Virus record (IMG/VR): IMGVR_UViG_3300025127_000078
Location: 1 to 42,402 of that record
Strand: one strand, 5' to 3'
Origin: a virus
Length of the DNA: 42,402 nucleotides
Shown: positions 22,994 to 31,874 of the stretch, piece after piece
Layout: each line of letters opens with the position of its first letter
Numbering within the stretch: the first letter of the stretch is position 1
Program-made: the position numbers and the translations under genes
Notes under the pieces: model-generated
The model's database searches: none
The model's input: only the letters and a program-made list of their open reading frames with translations
Told to the model about the DNA's origin: nothing

Positions 22994-25900
22994 ATGGCTG
23001 TAAAGAAATACGACCCTTACGATCTTGCACAACCCGAAAAAGAAAACGACACAAATTTAGCTGTATCTATAGCTGCAGGTATTGGATCAGGATTAGTAAA
23101 AATACCTTTAGGTCTAACATCTGTTGCAGCAGAAGTTTATGATGCTGTGCAGGGAGAAAACTTACAAATAGAAGATAGTGCTGTTGCAAGACTAGAGCAA
23201 TTTTTAGATGACTCTGTTGTAGGTGATGTTGTTCAAGGATTAGAAGACAAAGCAAGAGACACTGCTGCAGGTAGAATTACAGAAGCACTTGTTCAAGTTG
23301 GTATACCCGCTTCTGCTGGTGCAAGAATAGCTGCAGGCATAGCTTCTAAAGCTGTAAAAGCAATTCAAACTGGTAAAAGAGTTTCATTAAAAAATAAAAA
23401 TATATCTAAGGCTGCTAAAAGAGCATCTCAAGTAGGAAGATTTGCAACTGTAGCTGCAGGTGGATCAGCAGGAGCTGCACTGGTATATGATATAGAAGAT
23501 ATAGGAACATTTGGAGACATCTCTGCTTTACCTACAGAATTAGATAGAGATGAAAGAGCATCTAGTTCAGATGATGCTATTCGTAGATTAGAAAATAGAG
23601 CTAAATTTTTTTATGAAGGTATACTAATTTCACCTTTTGCATACGGTGCAGGTAAGGCTGCAAGTCTTATTGCAAAAAAAGGTAAAGAACTAGCTTACAG
23701 TAACTCTGTATTTGAAAGAATAGTTGACAAATATTTAGGTGCACCTTTTAGACCAAGAGGTAAAAAGACACAAGAATTGTTTGAGGCATCTATGAAAGTT
23801 CAAGGTAGAGAAGGATCTTCTGCAATTGTGGCTAAAGATTTATTAAGAGATACCGACGAAGTATTAAAAACAGTTTATGATAAAACCGTGGATGTTGCTA
23901 GCAAAGTTAAGAACACTGATAAAATAGTTGAAGCAATGGATGATGTTTTAAAATCAGGAAAAGACTCGATAAAGAATAATAAATTTGAGTTTCAATACTT
24001 TGATAAGAAAAAATTAAATGACTTTAATAAATCATTAGATAATATTGGTGTTAAAAAACAACAAAGAGAATCTTTAATAGGAACGCTTACAGACGCAAGA
24101 AATAGTTTTAATGTTTTAAAATCATCAATACTACAAGGAAAAAATATAAGTGTAGGTGAGAACGAACTAAATAAATTTTTTAGTAATAGATTAAAATACA
24201 CGTTAAGTAATGACTATAAAATATTTGAAAACAAAAAATTATTTAAAGTAAATAAATATATTCCTACCAAAGACGCTAAAGATAAAGTTGTTGATCTCTT
24301 CATGAACTATGCAAGAGCTAACAAAAGACCATACACTAATAAACAAGAAGCAGTTTTAGAGGTTGATCAAATGTTAGAAAATGTAAAAATGGATAAGGTT
24401 ACAAGAGCACCAGTATTTAGATTTGAAAATAAAAGCGCTCTTTCTGATAATGCAGTTCAAGAAATAAATATGGCAGAAGCTATAAGTCAAAACAAATTTG
24501 ATCCAAAAGATTTAGTTAAGTCACAAAAAGATGTTAAAGCATTTAGAGAATTATTTGGTGAGATAAAAGACGCCAGAAGAACTGTAGTAAACAATATGCA
24601 AGCTTTGGCTGGAGTGTCTGCACGAGATGAATTCTATAATACAATATTAAAGAACGGTAAATTAGTTTTTGATACACCAGGAGCTGCAAGAAATGCACTA
24701 CCAAACAGAGAAATAATGAGAGGTAGAAATGGTTTACAAATTAAATCACCGTTAGGTGAACAAGTTTACACTAATCCACTAAACGGTAAATTCACATCAC
24801 AAGAGTTTGCAGATGCCATACAGTTTGCTGAACAACTTCCTCTTGAGGGTTTAATGAAAAGTGCTTTGTATAGATATTTAATTGCTATACCCAAAGGTTT
24901 AGCGCAAGTTGCAAAGACAGTATTAAGTCCTTTTACACACATGCGTAACTTTACAAGTGCCGTAGCATTTAGTTTAGGCACAGGTAACATGTTTAAAAAT
25001 CCTAAGTTTATTTTAGATAACTTTAAAAAATCTTTTAACACAATACAACCACAGCTGTTGTACAGAAACTTACCAGAGGACCAAGCTTTCTACAGATTTT
25101 TGTTAGATGAAGGTGTTGTTAATTCAAGTTCTACATTTCAAGATGTTCAAGGATTATTAAAAGATATTGCAAAAGGTGGTGATGTTATTGAAAGAACGTT
25201 CGGTAAACTTGGTAAACGAATGAATAAAACTTTTAAAGGTGCACAAGATCTATATGTTGCAGAAGATGACTTCTATAAAATATATAATTATTTTGCTGAG
25301 TATGATAATTTAATTAATGCGTTTCCAACAGCAAATAAAACTAAATTAGCCAAAGACGCAGCAAGTATTGTTAGAAATACAGTTCCAAACTATTCTTATG
25401 TTTCTGATTTTATAAAAGGTTTAAGAAGATCTCCACTAGGTAATTTCGTATCTTTCCCTGCAGAGATTATTAGAACATCACACAATATTGTGCAACAAGG
25501 TATCAAAGAATTAAAAAATCCTGCAACACGAAGTATTGGAGCAAGAAGATTGATAGGTTATGGAACTGCTGTTTCCATTATACCACCGACAGTTGTTGAA
25601 GCATTTAGGGGTATGTATGGTGTATCCAGAGAACAATTAGCAGCTATCAGAAGATTTTTACCAGAGTGGTCTAGAGAGTCTACAATTATACCAAACAAAG
25701 ACAAAGAGGGTAATTTATATTACACAGATTTTAGTCATGGTTTTGCATACGATACTGTAATCAATCCTGTGCAATCAGTTATAGCAAACGTAGAAGCGTT
25801 TGATGAAGAACCTTTAATCAAAGGTTTGTTTGAAGGCACAACCAAAGGTATATCTAGATTAGTTGAACCATTTATAAGTGAGTCTATTTATTTTGAAGCT

Positions 25901-26758
25901 TTACAGGACATCTTTTCAAGAGGTGGTGTCACTGATACAGGACAAAGACTTTACAATGATGAAGAACCTGCAGGTAATAAATACTACAAAGCTTTAAAAC
26001 ATGTAACAGAAGCTCTGTTACCGGGTTCTATTCCTCAGTTTACAAGAATAGCACAAGCTGCAATATTTGGTGAAGATCCTAAATCAGGTAGAGATTTAGA
26101 TCTTACTGGTGAAATTGGAGGATTCTTTGGTTTTAGAAATATTAAATTAGACATACCACAATCTCTTGGTTACAAAATTACAGACTATAATAAGAATCTT
26201 AGAGACTCTAGAGCATTTTTACCAAGACCAGCCGGTAATGTAAAACCAGAAGAGATCATAGATGGTTTTTTAAAAGGTAATAAAGCAAGATTAAGAGGTA
26301 TGAAAGAAATGAAAAAAGATATTGAGGCTATGGAAGAACTTGGTTATGACACAAGAGAGATAGCTGAGATATTTGAAAGACGTAATTTAAAAAGTGAGTT
26401 TAGAGCTTTAACACAAAACAGATTTAAACCTTTTAATATTCCAGAAGGATTAGAAGAAGCATACATAAGAAATGCTAATGAAAATGATTATGACAATCCT
26501 TTTGATAGTAATACAGCTATTCAAATAGGAGAGATATTAAGAGAATTAAGAAATTTAGATCTTGACGATGACTTTCCATCATTTGATCTTAATGAAGAAG
26601 GCCCAGACCCAATGGCCTCTTTACCTCAACAAGTAACATCAGCTCAACCAATAGTACAACCAACTGCCCAAGTGCTGCCACAAAAAGGATTGACACCAAC
26701 TGAAACAGCGTTATTGTCTCCTGAAGAACAAATTATAAGACAAAGGACTAGAACTTAA
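22994..26758 (+). CDS. 1254-residue internal virion/ejection protein
   Basis: The largest gene in the window. The N-terminus is hydrophobic and Gly/Ala rich (TNLAVSIAAGIGSGLVKIPL). Long Lys-rich helical regions occupy 300-500. From about residue 760 a conserved segment (DAASIVRNTVPNYSYVSDFI, RSPLGNFVSFPAEIIRTSHN, IQQGIKELKNPATRSIGARR-like) matches, as I recall, the LPD38-type region of large polyvalent and ejection proteins of pelagiphages. The C-terminus is acidic and proline-rich, disordered-looking. No transglycosylase or polymerase motif is visible. Size and position fit the big internal core protein (T7 gp16 class) that helps carry DNA through the envelope. Confidence 0.65.
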   Translation: MAVKKYDPYDLAQPEKENDTNLAVSIAAGIGSGLVKIPLGLTSVAAEVYDAVQGENLQIEDSAVARLEQFLDDSVVGDVVQGLEDKARDTAAGRITEALVQVGIPASAGARIAAGIASKAVKAIQTGKRVSLKNKNISKAAKRASQVGRFATVAAGGSAGAALVYDIEDIGTFGDISALPTELDRDERASSSDDAIRRLENRAKFFYEGILISPFAYGAGKAASLIAKKGKELAYSNSVFERIVDKYLGAPFRPRGKKTQELFEASMKVQGREGSSAIVAKDLLRDTDEVLKTVYDKTVDVASKVKNTDKIVEAMDDVLKSGKDSIKNNKFEFQYFDKKKLNDFNKSLDNIGVKKQQRESLIGTLTDARNSFNVLKSSILQGKNISVGENELNKFFSNRLKYTLSNDYKIFENKKLFKVNKYIPTKDAKDKVVDLFMNYARANKRPYTNKQEAVLEVDQMLENVKMDKVTRAPVFRFENKSALSDNAVQEINMAEAISQNKFDPKDLVKSQKDVKAFRELFGEIKDARRTVVNNMQALAGVSARDEFYNTILKNGKLVFDTPGAARNALPNREIMRGRNGLQIKSPLGEQVYTNPLNGKFTSQEFADAIQFAEQLPLEGLMKSALYRYLIAIPKGLAQVAKTVLSPFTHMRNFTSAVAFSLGTGNMFKNPKFILDNFKKSFNTIQPQLLYRNLPEDQAFYRFLLDEGVVNSSSTFQDVQGLLKDIAKGGDVIERTFGKLGKRMNKTFKGAQDLYVAEDDFYKIYNYFAEYDNLINAFPTANKTKLAKDAASIVRNTVPNYSYVSDFIKGLRRSPLGNFVSFPAEIIRTSHNIVQQGIKELKNPATRSIGARRLIGYGTAVSIIPPTVVEAFRGMYGVSREQLAAIRRFLPEWSRESTIIPNKDKEGNLYYTDFSHGFAYDTVINPVQSVIANVEAFDEEPLIKGLFEGTTKGISRLVEPFISESIYFEALQDIFSRGGVTDTGQRLYNDEEPAGNKYYKALKHVTEALLPGSIPQFTRIAQAAIFGEDPKSGRDLDLTGEIGGFFGFRNIKLDIPQSLGYKITDYNKNLRDSRAFLPRPAGNVKPEEIIDGFLKGNKARLRGMKEMKKDIEAMEELGYDTREIAEIFERRNLKSEFRALTQNRFKPFNIPEGLEEAYIRNANENDYDNPFDSNTAIQIGEILRELRNLDLDDDFPSFDLNEEGPDPMASLPQQVTSAQPIVQPTAQVLPQKGLTPTETALLSPEEQIIRQRTRT

Positions 26759-26952
26759 TGGCGATAGACCCAAAAACAACTAGAGAACATATTGTATCCC
26801 TTTACGGACATGTTAAGGGAGTTAAAAAAGATATTGCTCACATGCATAATGGTATTCACAAATTGGGTGGTAAAGTAGATAAAATCTACTGGGTTCTTTT
26901 AGCTGCGGTGGGGACCGTGGCCATAATTCTATTAGAAAGATTTATAACTTAG
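26758..26952 (+). CDS. Small coiled-coil/TM protein, XhlA-like
   Basis: A 64-residue product. The N-terminal half is hydrophilic and helical (THREHIVSLYGHVKGVKKDI-like, with HMHNGIHKLGGKVDKI). The C-terminal 22 residues (YWVLLAAVGTVAIILLERFI) form one TM segment. This order (coiled coil, then a C-terminal TM) is that of the XhlA-like haemolysin/holin-associated proteins. It overlaps the ejection gene before it by one base and meets the convergent - strand gene tail to tail, overlapping by four bases. A lysis or membrane role is likely but unproven. Confidence 0.6.
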   Translation: MAIDPKTTREHIVSLYGHVKGVKKDIAHMHNGIHKLGGKVDKIYWVLLAAVGTVAIILLERFIT

Positions 26953-27158
26953 TCTTCGCGATCATCGTGCCAACGCTCGTTGATCTTACTAGCCATCCAG
27001 TAAGCTACCGGAATACATAGTATAAATGTTATTTCTGCGGCTCTAAGAACACTAACATCCCAAAGTTTATACACAATGTGATGAATTCCTATTGGTGCAA
27101 AGGCACCCACACACAGTAAGATTGCTATTCTTATATAATAAGGATATCTCATATCCAA
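26949..27158 (-). CDS. Two-TM membrane protein, - strand
   Basis: A 69-residue protein with two predicted TM segments (YYIRIAILLCVGAFAPIGIH and VLRAAEITFILCIPVAYWMA) and a charged C-terminus (SKINERWHDDRED). It overlaps the end of the SNF2 helicase gene by 10 bases in the same direction, so it is cotranscribed after it, and its own stop overlaps the end of the + strand gene at 26758-26952. The function is unknown; a small early membrane protein such as a superinfection or host-takeover factor is possible. Confidence 0.6.
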   Translation of the reverse strand: MDMRYPYYIRIAILLCVGAFAPIGIHHIVYKLWDVSVLRAAEITFILCIPVAYWMASKINERWHDDRED

Positions 27159-28579
27159 GACTTTAACTCTTCTCCCATAACTTTGGAAGCTATATTTATC
27201 TTTTTACGTAAAGATTTTACAATCTTTGTGTCTACAGTTTCTTCTGCTATAATATCTACGTATGTCACTGTTTTCTTTTGCCCTATTCTGTGTGCTCTGT
27301 CTTCTGATTGCATTCTTTTTTCAAGATCATATCCATTAGAATAATAAATAACTGTGCTAGCCTGTGTTAACGTAATACCATAACCACCTGTAGCAGGAGT
27401 ACCTATAAAGAATCTAACCTTATCATTTGTCTTAAAGTTCTTGATTGCATAGTCCCGTTCTTCAGGTAACGTCTTTCCATAATAATGAACCGCGGAACCC
27501 GGACCATACTTTTCTTCCAATAGTTTAAATATATTTTTAACATCGTGTTGATAGTGTGCCCAGATAATAGCTTTACCTTCTGTTTCTTCTAACACATCTA
27601 ACAGTTCTGCTAGTCTATTGTTTTTCACTTCTTGAACGCTGCCATCATCAGCAGAAAAATGACCACAAGTTATTTGATGTAGTCTCATCAACTGTGTAAG
27701 AGCTGTCATAGTTGTAACTGTTTTACCATTTAATGTAGCTAAAGCTTCTTGTCTCATTTGTTTGTATAGTTTCTGCTGTTCTGGTGTAAGTTGTATTTCT
27801 CTTTTTATGTAAACTTTGTCTGGTAAATCTAAACAATCTTCTTTTAACACTCTGTAAGAAAAAGGTTTTAATTTGTCAGATAGTTCTGGTAAATTTTTAA
27901 AACCGGCAACTAGTTGTATAGCTCTGCCAGATATGTGAGCTGTTTTCATTACAGCGTATCTCATTCTAAAAGAATAATAAGACTCGTGATTTAAATGAAA
28001 AGGATCTAAAAAATAACATTGTGTAAAAAGATCTAATGGATTTTTAGTTACAGGAGAACCTGTCATTATTCTTCTGTACTTACATAAGTCTGTTAAGTCT
28101 AATATGTTTTTAGTTCTTTTAGCTTTTGGATTTTTTATTGTAGTAGACTCATCTATAGCCATCATAGCTTTATGAGACCTTAAAAATTTCTTAGCAAAAT
28201 TTAAACCTTTTTCTGTGCTAAAAGCCTCTACATTCATAATTAATATGTGCAGTTCATGACCTGTTTTGAATAATTGATCTAGTTTATCTTGTTGTTTTTT
28301 ATTTATGTTTGATTGCCACAAAACGGTCACATTCTCTATATGGTCTGGTAAATGCGCAGGCAACTCCTGGTTGTACCAAGTGCCTACTACACCTTTAGGT
28401 GCAACAATTAAGGCACCATCTACCATACCTTTGTCATAAAGCATAGCAAGATTATCAATTAACACTTTTGTTTTACCAGTACCCATTTCCATAAAATATG
28501 CAAATGTATCTCTATTCCAAGATTTTTCTAACGCAGTTAACTGATGCGCATACGGCTTCATTTTAAATTTATATTTCAT
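27149..28579 (-). CDS. SNF2-family DNA helicase/ATPase
   Basis: A 476-residue protein with the SNF2-type SF2 set. Walker A is FAYFMEMGTGKTKVLID, and motif Ia-like APKGVVGTWYNQE follows. The DEAH-like box is AIDESTTIKNP and motif III is RRIMTGSPVTKNPLDLF. The C-terminal lobe has IIWAHYQHDVKNI, IGTPATGGYGITLTQASTVI and YSNGYDLEKRMQSEDRAHRI plus GQ. ESTTIKNP and Q-x3-R-x-H-R-x-G-Q (QSEDRAHRIGQ) are clear signatures. It probably remodels or translocates on DNA during replication or recombination. It is encoded opposite to every other replication gene and diverges from the start of the main replication cluster. Confidence 0.9.
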   Translation of the reverse strand: MKYKFKMKPYAHQLTALEKSWNRDTFAYFMEMGTGKTKVLIDNLAMLYDKGMVDGALIVAPKGVVGTWYNQELPAHLPDHIENVTVLWQSNINKKQQDKLDQLFKTGHELHILIMNVEAFSTEKGLNFAKKFLRSHKAMMAIDESTTIKNPKAKRTKNILDLTDLCKYRRIMTGSPVTKNPLDLFTQCYFLDPFHLNHESYYSFRMRYAVMKTAHISGRAIQLVAGFKNLPELSDKLKPFSYRVLKEDCLDLPDKVYIKREIQLTPEQQKLYKQMRQEALATLNGKTVTTMTALTQLMRLHQITCGHFSADDGSVQEVKNNRLAELLDVLEETEGKAIIWAHYQHDVKNIFKLLEEKYGPGSAVHYYGKTLPEERDYAIKNFKTNDKVRFFIGTPATGGYGITLTQASTVIYYSNGYDLEKRMQSEDRAHRIGQKKTVTYVDIIAEETVDTKIVKSLRKKINIASKVMGEELKSWI

Positions 28580-28588
28580 AACTTTCTA

Positions 28589-28617
28589 TTGACATAGATA
28601 TAGGATTATAATAAAAA
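28589..28617 (+). promoter_or_regulatory. Divergent early promoter region
   Basis: TTGACA (28589-28594), six bases, then TAGGATTAT (28601-28609), the same core as the promoter at 39805. Possible -10 hexamers are TATAAT (28607-28612, short spacing of 12) or TAAAAA (28612-28617, spacing 17). Inverted TTGAC/GTCAA arms at 28589-28593 and 28618-28622 also give a TTGACT -35 for the - strand SNF2 gene (with TATCTA as -10). The + strand start would be almost at the ATG at 28625. Confidence 0.55.
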
Positions 28618-28624
28618 GTCAAGT

Positions 28625-29026
28625 ATGAAAGATAAAGAAAGTATAAATTATTCAGAGGCAAAAAAAGATAGAGTGCCTAAAGTTTATGTCGTGCAAGAAA
28701 TTGCAGGCACAAGAGAAGGCCGCCCTAAATTTAATATTATAGGTGCAGCCGAATATGGCGATCTAGAATTTTTGTTAGATGAAAGATCACAAATGATTTT
28801 TTCACCTGGACCACTGATAATGAAACTGAAAAATCTTATAAGAGATTTCAGACCAACAGACTACTTGTTATTAACAGGTGATCCTGCTATAATAGGTGTA
28901 GTCTGCTGTTTGATATCAGAAACAACAAACGGTAGATTCAATCTCTTGAAGTGGGATAGACAAGAAAAAAGATACTACCCAATAGAGATTGATGTTTACG
29001 GAACAGGAGCAAAGAATGACGATTGA
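28625..29026 (+). CDS. Early conserved protein, unknown function
   Basis: A 133-residue protein, first gene of the replication cluster and next to the promoter region. Segments VPKVYVVQEIAGTREGRPKF, FSPGPLIMKLKNLIRDFRP, DYLLLTGDPAIIGVVC and GRFNLLKWDR give a compact alpha/beta outline. I recall this sequence type from marine phage replication modules, with no assigned function. No ribosome binding site is visible before the ATG, and the promoter geometry predicts a very short or absent leader. It overlaps the next gene by 11 bases. Confidence 0.65.
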   Translation: MKDKESINYSEAKKDRVPKVYVVQEIAGTREGRPKFNIIGAAEYGDLEFLLDERSQMIFSPGPLIMKLKNLIRDFRPTDYLLLTGDPAIIGVVCCLISETTNGRFNLLKWDRQEKRYYPIEIDVYGTGAKNDD

Positions 29027-29567
29027 TTTTGAGAAAGATCAGGAACAAGTATTGGATAAAACAACCAATATTAATAAACTTGCAGACAAAATTAAAGAGA
29101 TGCAAGCTAAACAAACACAACTAGAACTTCAAGAAGATTCTGTAAAGAAAACTAAAAAAGACATAGAACATTTGTCTGGTGAAATTATACCTACAATGTT
29201 GTCTGAAATGGGTTTATCTTTTTTAAAACTACAGGATGGATCATCAATAGAAGTTAAAACAAATTACAGCGCCACTATTACTCAAGCAAATAAAGAGAAG
29301 GCGTTTAACTGGCTTCGTGAGAATGGCCTGGGCGACATAATCAAAAATGAGATATCCGTGTCGTTCGGTCGTAACGAGGATAACAAGGCGGCTGATTATG
29401 CCGAACTTGCGAAGGGTCAGGGTCTCGAACCGATGCAAAAGCTGAAAGTCGAGCCCATGACTCTGAAAGCGCTAGTCCGTGAGCGTATGGAGGCGGGTAA
29501 AGAAATGCCAACGGAAATTTTCAACATTTATGTTGGAAATAAAACAACAATAAAAAGGAAACAATAA
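29016..29567 (+). CDS. Conserved phage protein with coiled coil, replication module
   Basis: ATG 29016 follows AGGAG (29005-29009) and is preferred to the longer frame starting at 28989. The 183-residue product has an N-terminal coiled coil (NKLADKIKEMQAKQTQLELQ) and a compact C-terminal domain (KAFNWLRENGLGDIIKNEIS, RMEAGKEMPTEIFNIYVG). I recall this protein beside the single-strand-binding-type gene in several marine phages. It lacks nuclease or helicase motifs. Bases 29300-29500 are distinctly richer in G+C than the flanks, unlike the surrounding genes. Role in replication inferred from position. Confidence 0.6.
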   Translation: MTIDFEKDQEQVLDKTTNINKLADKIKEMQAKQTQLELQEDSVKKTKKDIEHLSGEIIPTMLSEMGLSFLKLQDGSSIEVKTNYSATITQANKEKAFNWLRENGLGDIIKNEISVSFGRNEDNKAADYAELAKGQGLEPMQKLKVEPMTLKALVRERMEAGKEMPTEIFNIYVGNKTTIKRKQ

Positions 29568-29569
29568 CC

Positions 29570-30322
29570 ATGAGTGAAGTACAAACAAAAAAGAAAAACG
29601 AGATCAGCACAAATTTATTTGAAGCTGATGCAGGTCAAGGTTTGAACATGACGCAAGAAGATCTTGCGTTACCGTTCTTAAAAGTTCTTGGCCAACTATC
29701 TCCTGAATGCAATAAGCGAGATGCTAAACATGTCGAGGGGGCAGAACCAGGCATGATTATAAACACCGTTACAGGCGAGGTTTATGATGGCGTTAAAGGG
29801 ATAGATGTCGTGCCAGTGCACTATAAAAGACAGCACATCGAATGGCAGGATAGAGGTGAGAGTCAAGGTGCTCCAGTAAAAATATATGATGCTGGGGATG
29901 ACTTACCGTCAACTACAAGAGACAAGTTTAATAAAGATAGATTATCTAATGGTAACTATCTTGAAAACACAGCTAGTCACTTCGTAGTTATACTTGGTGC
30001 TAGTCCAACTACAGCGTTGATATCTATGAAAGCTACTCAATTAAAAGTTAGTAGAAAATGGAATTCAATGATGATGGGTTTGAAGATGCAAGGTAAAAAC
30101 GGTATGTTCACACCGCCAACATATAGCCACATTTATAAACTAAAAACAGTGCAACAGTCTAACGACAAGGGCACTTGGTTTGGTTGGGATGTAGCGAGAG
30201 TTGGTCCTATTAGTGATCCGGGTATTTACAAAATAGCAAAAGACTTTGGAGCAAACGTTTCAAAGGGTGATGTTAAAGTAAAACACGGAGAGCAAGAATC
30301 CAAATCCGATTCACCGTACTAA
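29570..30322 (+). CDS. Conserved replication-module protein, possible ssDNA-binding
   Basis: A 250-residue protein with the segments EDLALPFLKVLGQLSPECNK, GAEPGMIINTVTGEVYDGVK and PTYSHIYKLKTVQQSNDKGT then WFGWDVARVG. This belongs to a family I have seen in many phages between the helicase/primase and recombination genes, sometimes called a DNA-binding or ssDNA-binding protein; the function is not settled. It has mixed alpha/beta character and a polar C-terminus (GEQESKSDS), less acidic than T7 gp2.5. It starts two bases after the previous stop. Confidence 0.5.
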   Translation: MSEVQTKKKNEISTNLFEADAGQGLNMTQEDLALPFLKVLGQLSPECNKRDAKHVEGAEPGMIINTVTGEVYDGVKGIDVVPVHYKRQHIEWQDRGESQGAPVKIYDAGDDLPSTTRDKFNKDRLSNGNYLENTASHFVVILGASPTTALISMKATQLKVSRKWNSMMMGLKMQGKNGMFTPPTYSHIYKLKTVQQSNDKGTWFGWDVARVGPISDPGIYKIAKDFGANVSKGDVKVKHGEQESKSDSPY

Positions 30323-30325
30323 TAA

Positions 30326-30372
30326 CTTCCTAGGAAGATAGGGGCCGGTGATGGGAGACTGGAGCCGGCTCC
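30326..30372. repeat. Palindromes and G/C hairpin before primase gene
   Basis: A perfect CTTCCTAGGAAG palindrome (30326-30337), followed by GGGGCCGGT (30341-30349) pairing with GCCGGCTCC (30364-30372), a 9-bp stem allowing G-T pairs. The right arm is itself inside the perfect palindrome GGAGCCGGCTCC (30361-30372). It lies between the ssDNA-binding-type gene and the primase and is unusual in such an AT-rich genome. It could be a leader structure, a protein site or a replication signal. Confidence 0.5.
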
Positions 30373-30383
30373 GCAAAATAATT

Positions 30384-31874
30384 ATGGAAGATTTTAGAAA
30401 GATATTTAAAGGATTAGAGCGAGCACATGGTTGCACCTATGTGGACAAGAAAGGTGCCGATGGACTTAAAATAAAAGGCAAGTCCTTTGTAAAAAGAGAA
30501 CCAGTAACAGAAGAGCTTTGGCAAAATCATTTAAACGGTATTGAACCTAGTTTAGGTATTATACCTATTGATGAAGAAAATAAATGTAGATGGGGTTGTA
30601 TCGATGTAGACAAGTACACTCTTGATCATAAAGAAATAATTAAAAAGATAAACACATACAAACTACCTTTAATGACATGTAGATCAAAAAGTGGTGGTGC
30701 ACATATATTTTTATTTACAACAGAATCTGTACCTGCAAAATTAATGCGAGATAAATTAATTTCTGTCAGTGCTATACTTGGGTTTGGTAATGCTGAAGTT
30801 TTTCCGAAACAAATTGAATTAAAATCGCAAGATGATACAGGAAATTTCTTAAACTTACCATACTTTAATTGCAAGAACACAACAAGATATGCTTATGACA
30901 CTTCAGGTAAAGCTGTTACAATTTCAGATTTTTTAGAAAACATAGTAAAGATATCTCCAAAAGAATTACAAGACTTAAAAATACAAAGACCACCATCAGA
31001 ATTTGATGATGGACCACCTTGTTTAGAATCTTTGACAAGGGAAAAATTAGAAGATGGTAGAGACAGAGTTTTATTTCAGTACATGGTCTATGCTAAAAAG
31101 AAATGGCCAGAAGAGTGGCGTAACAAATTAAGCACATTCAACCATAAATATTTTACAACACCACTTACAGACGACATCATAGAGAGAAAAAAGAAAGATA
31201 ATAAAGATTATGGTTTTAAATGCACAGAAGAACCTATGTGTAATCATTGTGATAAACAATTATGTAAGACGAGAAAGTTTGGTATTGGCTCACAGTTACT
31301 ATTTCCACAACTTAGTGATTTACAAATTGTAAAATTAGATCCACCTATTTACAGATTAAATGTGGATGGAGAAAGAGTAGAATTAAAATCAGAACAATTA
31401 CAAGAACAGAGATTGTTTGTTAGAGCGTGTATGGATCAAATACATAAGTATCCACCTAAACTAAAACCAAAAGACTATGATATTATGGTGACAGCTTTGA
31501 TGGCTAACCCTGAGTTAGTAGAAGCTCCAGCAGGTGCATCAAAACTAGATCAACTATCACAGCACTTAGAGAACTATTGTACAAGTAGGACTGCAGAGGG
31601 TTCGACTAAAGAAGATATGGAATCTGGTAATGTATGGAATAAAGGCGGTTATCATCACTTTATATTTGGTGAGTTCTTTCATAAATTTTTACACCGACAC
31701 AAGTGGTCAGAAAAATATGATGTTACAAATTTTTTACTTACCGAACATTGTAATTGTGAGGTTGCAAGGATGACAATAGGTAAAAAGAAAATATCTGTTA
31801 TCAAGTTAAAAGAATTTGAAAAAGAAGATATTAAAATAAAAGAAAGAGTATTTAAAAAGGAGGATGCATTTTGA
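30384..31874 (+). CDS. AEP-type (TOTE-like) primase
   Basis: A 496-residue product if started at ATG 30384 (MEDFRKIFKGLERAHGCTYV); GTG 30348 and ATG 30351 are in frame but lie in the G/C hairpin, so they are less likely, though a weak ribosome site precedes them. The catalytic acidic pair is in WGCIDVDKYTL, followed by SKSGGAHIFLFTTE (the SxH element) and GNAEVFPKQIEL. NLPYFNCKNTTRYAYD follows, as in the TOTE-type archaeo-eukaryotic primases. Near residue 280 is a cysteine cluster (CTEEPMCNHCDKQLCKTRKF), possibly a zinc or Fe-S site. It would make RNA or DNA primers for the polymerase at 34167. Confidence 0.82.
   Translation: MEDFRKIFKGLERAHGCTYVDKKGADGLKIKGKSFVKREPVTEELWQNHLNGIEPSLGIIPIDEENKCRWGCIDVDKYTLDHKEIIKKINTYKLPLMTCRSKSGGAHIFLFTTESVPAKLMRDKLISVSAILGFGNAEVFPKQIELKSQDDTGNFLNLPYFNCKNTTRYAYDTSGKAVTISDFLENIVKISPKELQDLKIQRPPSEFDDGPPCLESLTREKLEDGRDRVLFQYMVYAKKKWPEEWRNKLSTFNHKYFTTPLTDDIIERKKKDNKDYGFKCTEEPMCNHCDKQLCKTRKFGIGSQLLFPQLSDLQIVKLDPPIYRLNVDGERVELKSEQLQEQRLFVRACMDQIHKYPPKLKPKDYDIMVTALMANPELVEAPAGASKLDQLSQHLENYCTSRTAEGSTKEDMESGNVWNKGGYHHFIFGEFFHKFLHRHKWSEKYDVTNFLLTEHCNCEVARMTIGKKKISVIKLKEFEKEDIKIKERVFKKEDAF

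Noticed and set aside
24766-25041. Antisense 91-residue frame in the 1254-residue gene
   Set aside because: Shadow of a conserved coding region; no independent support.
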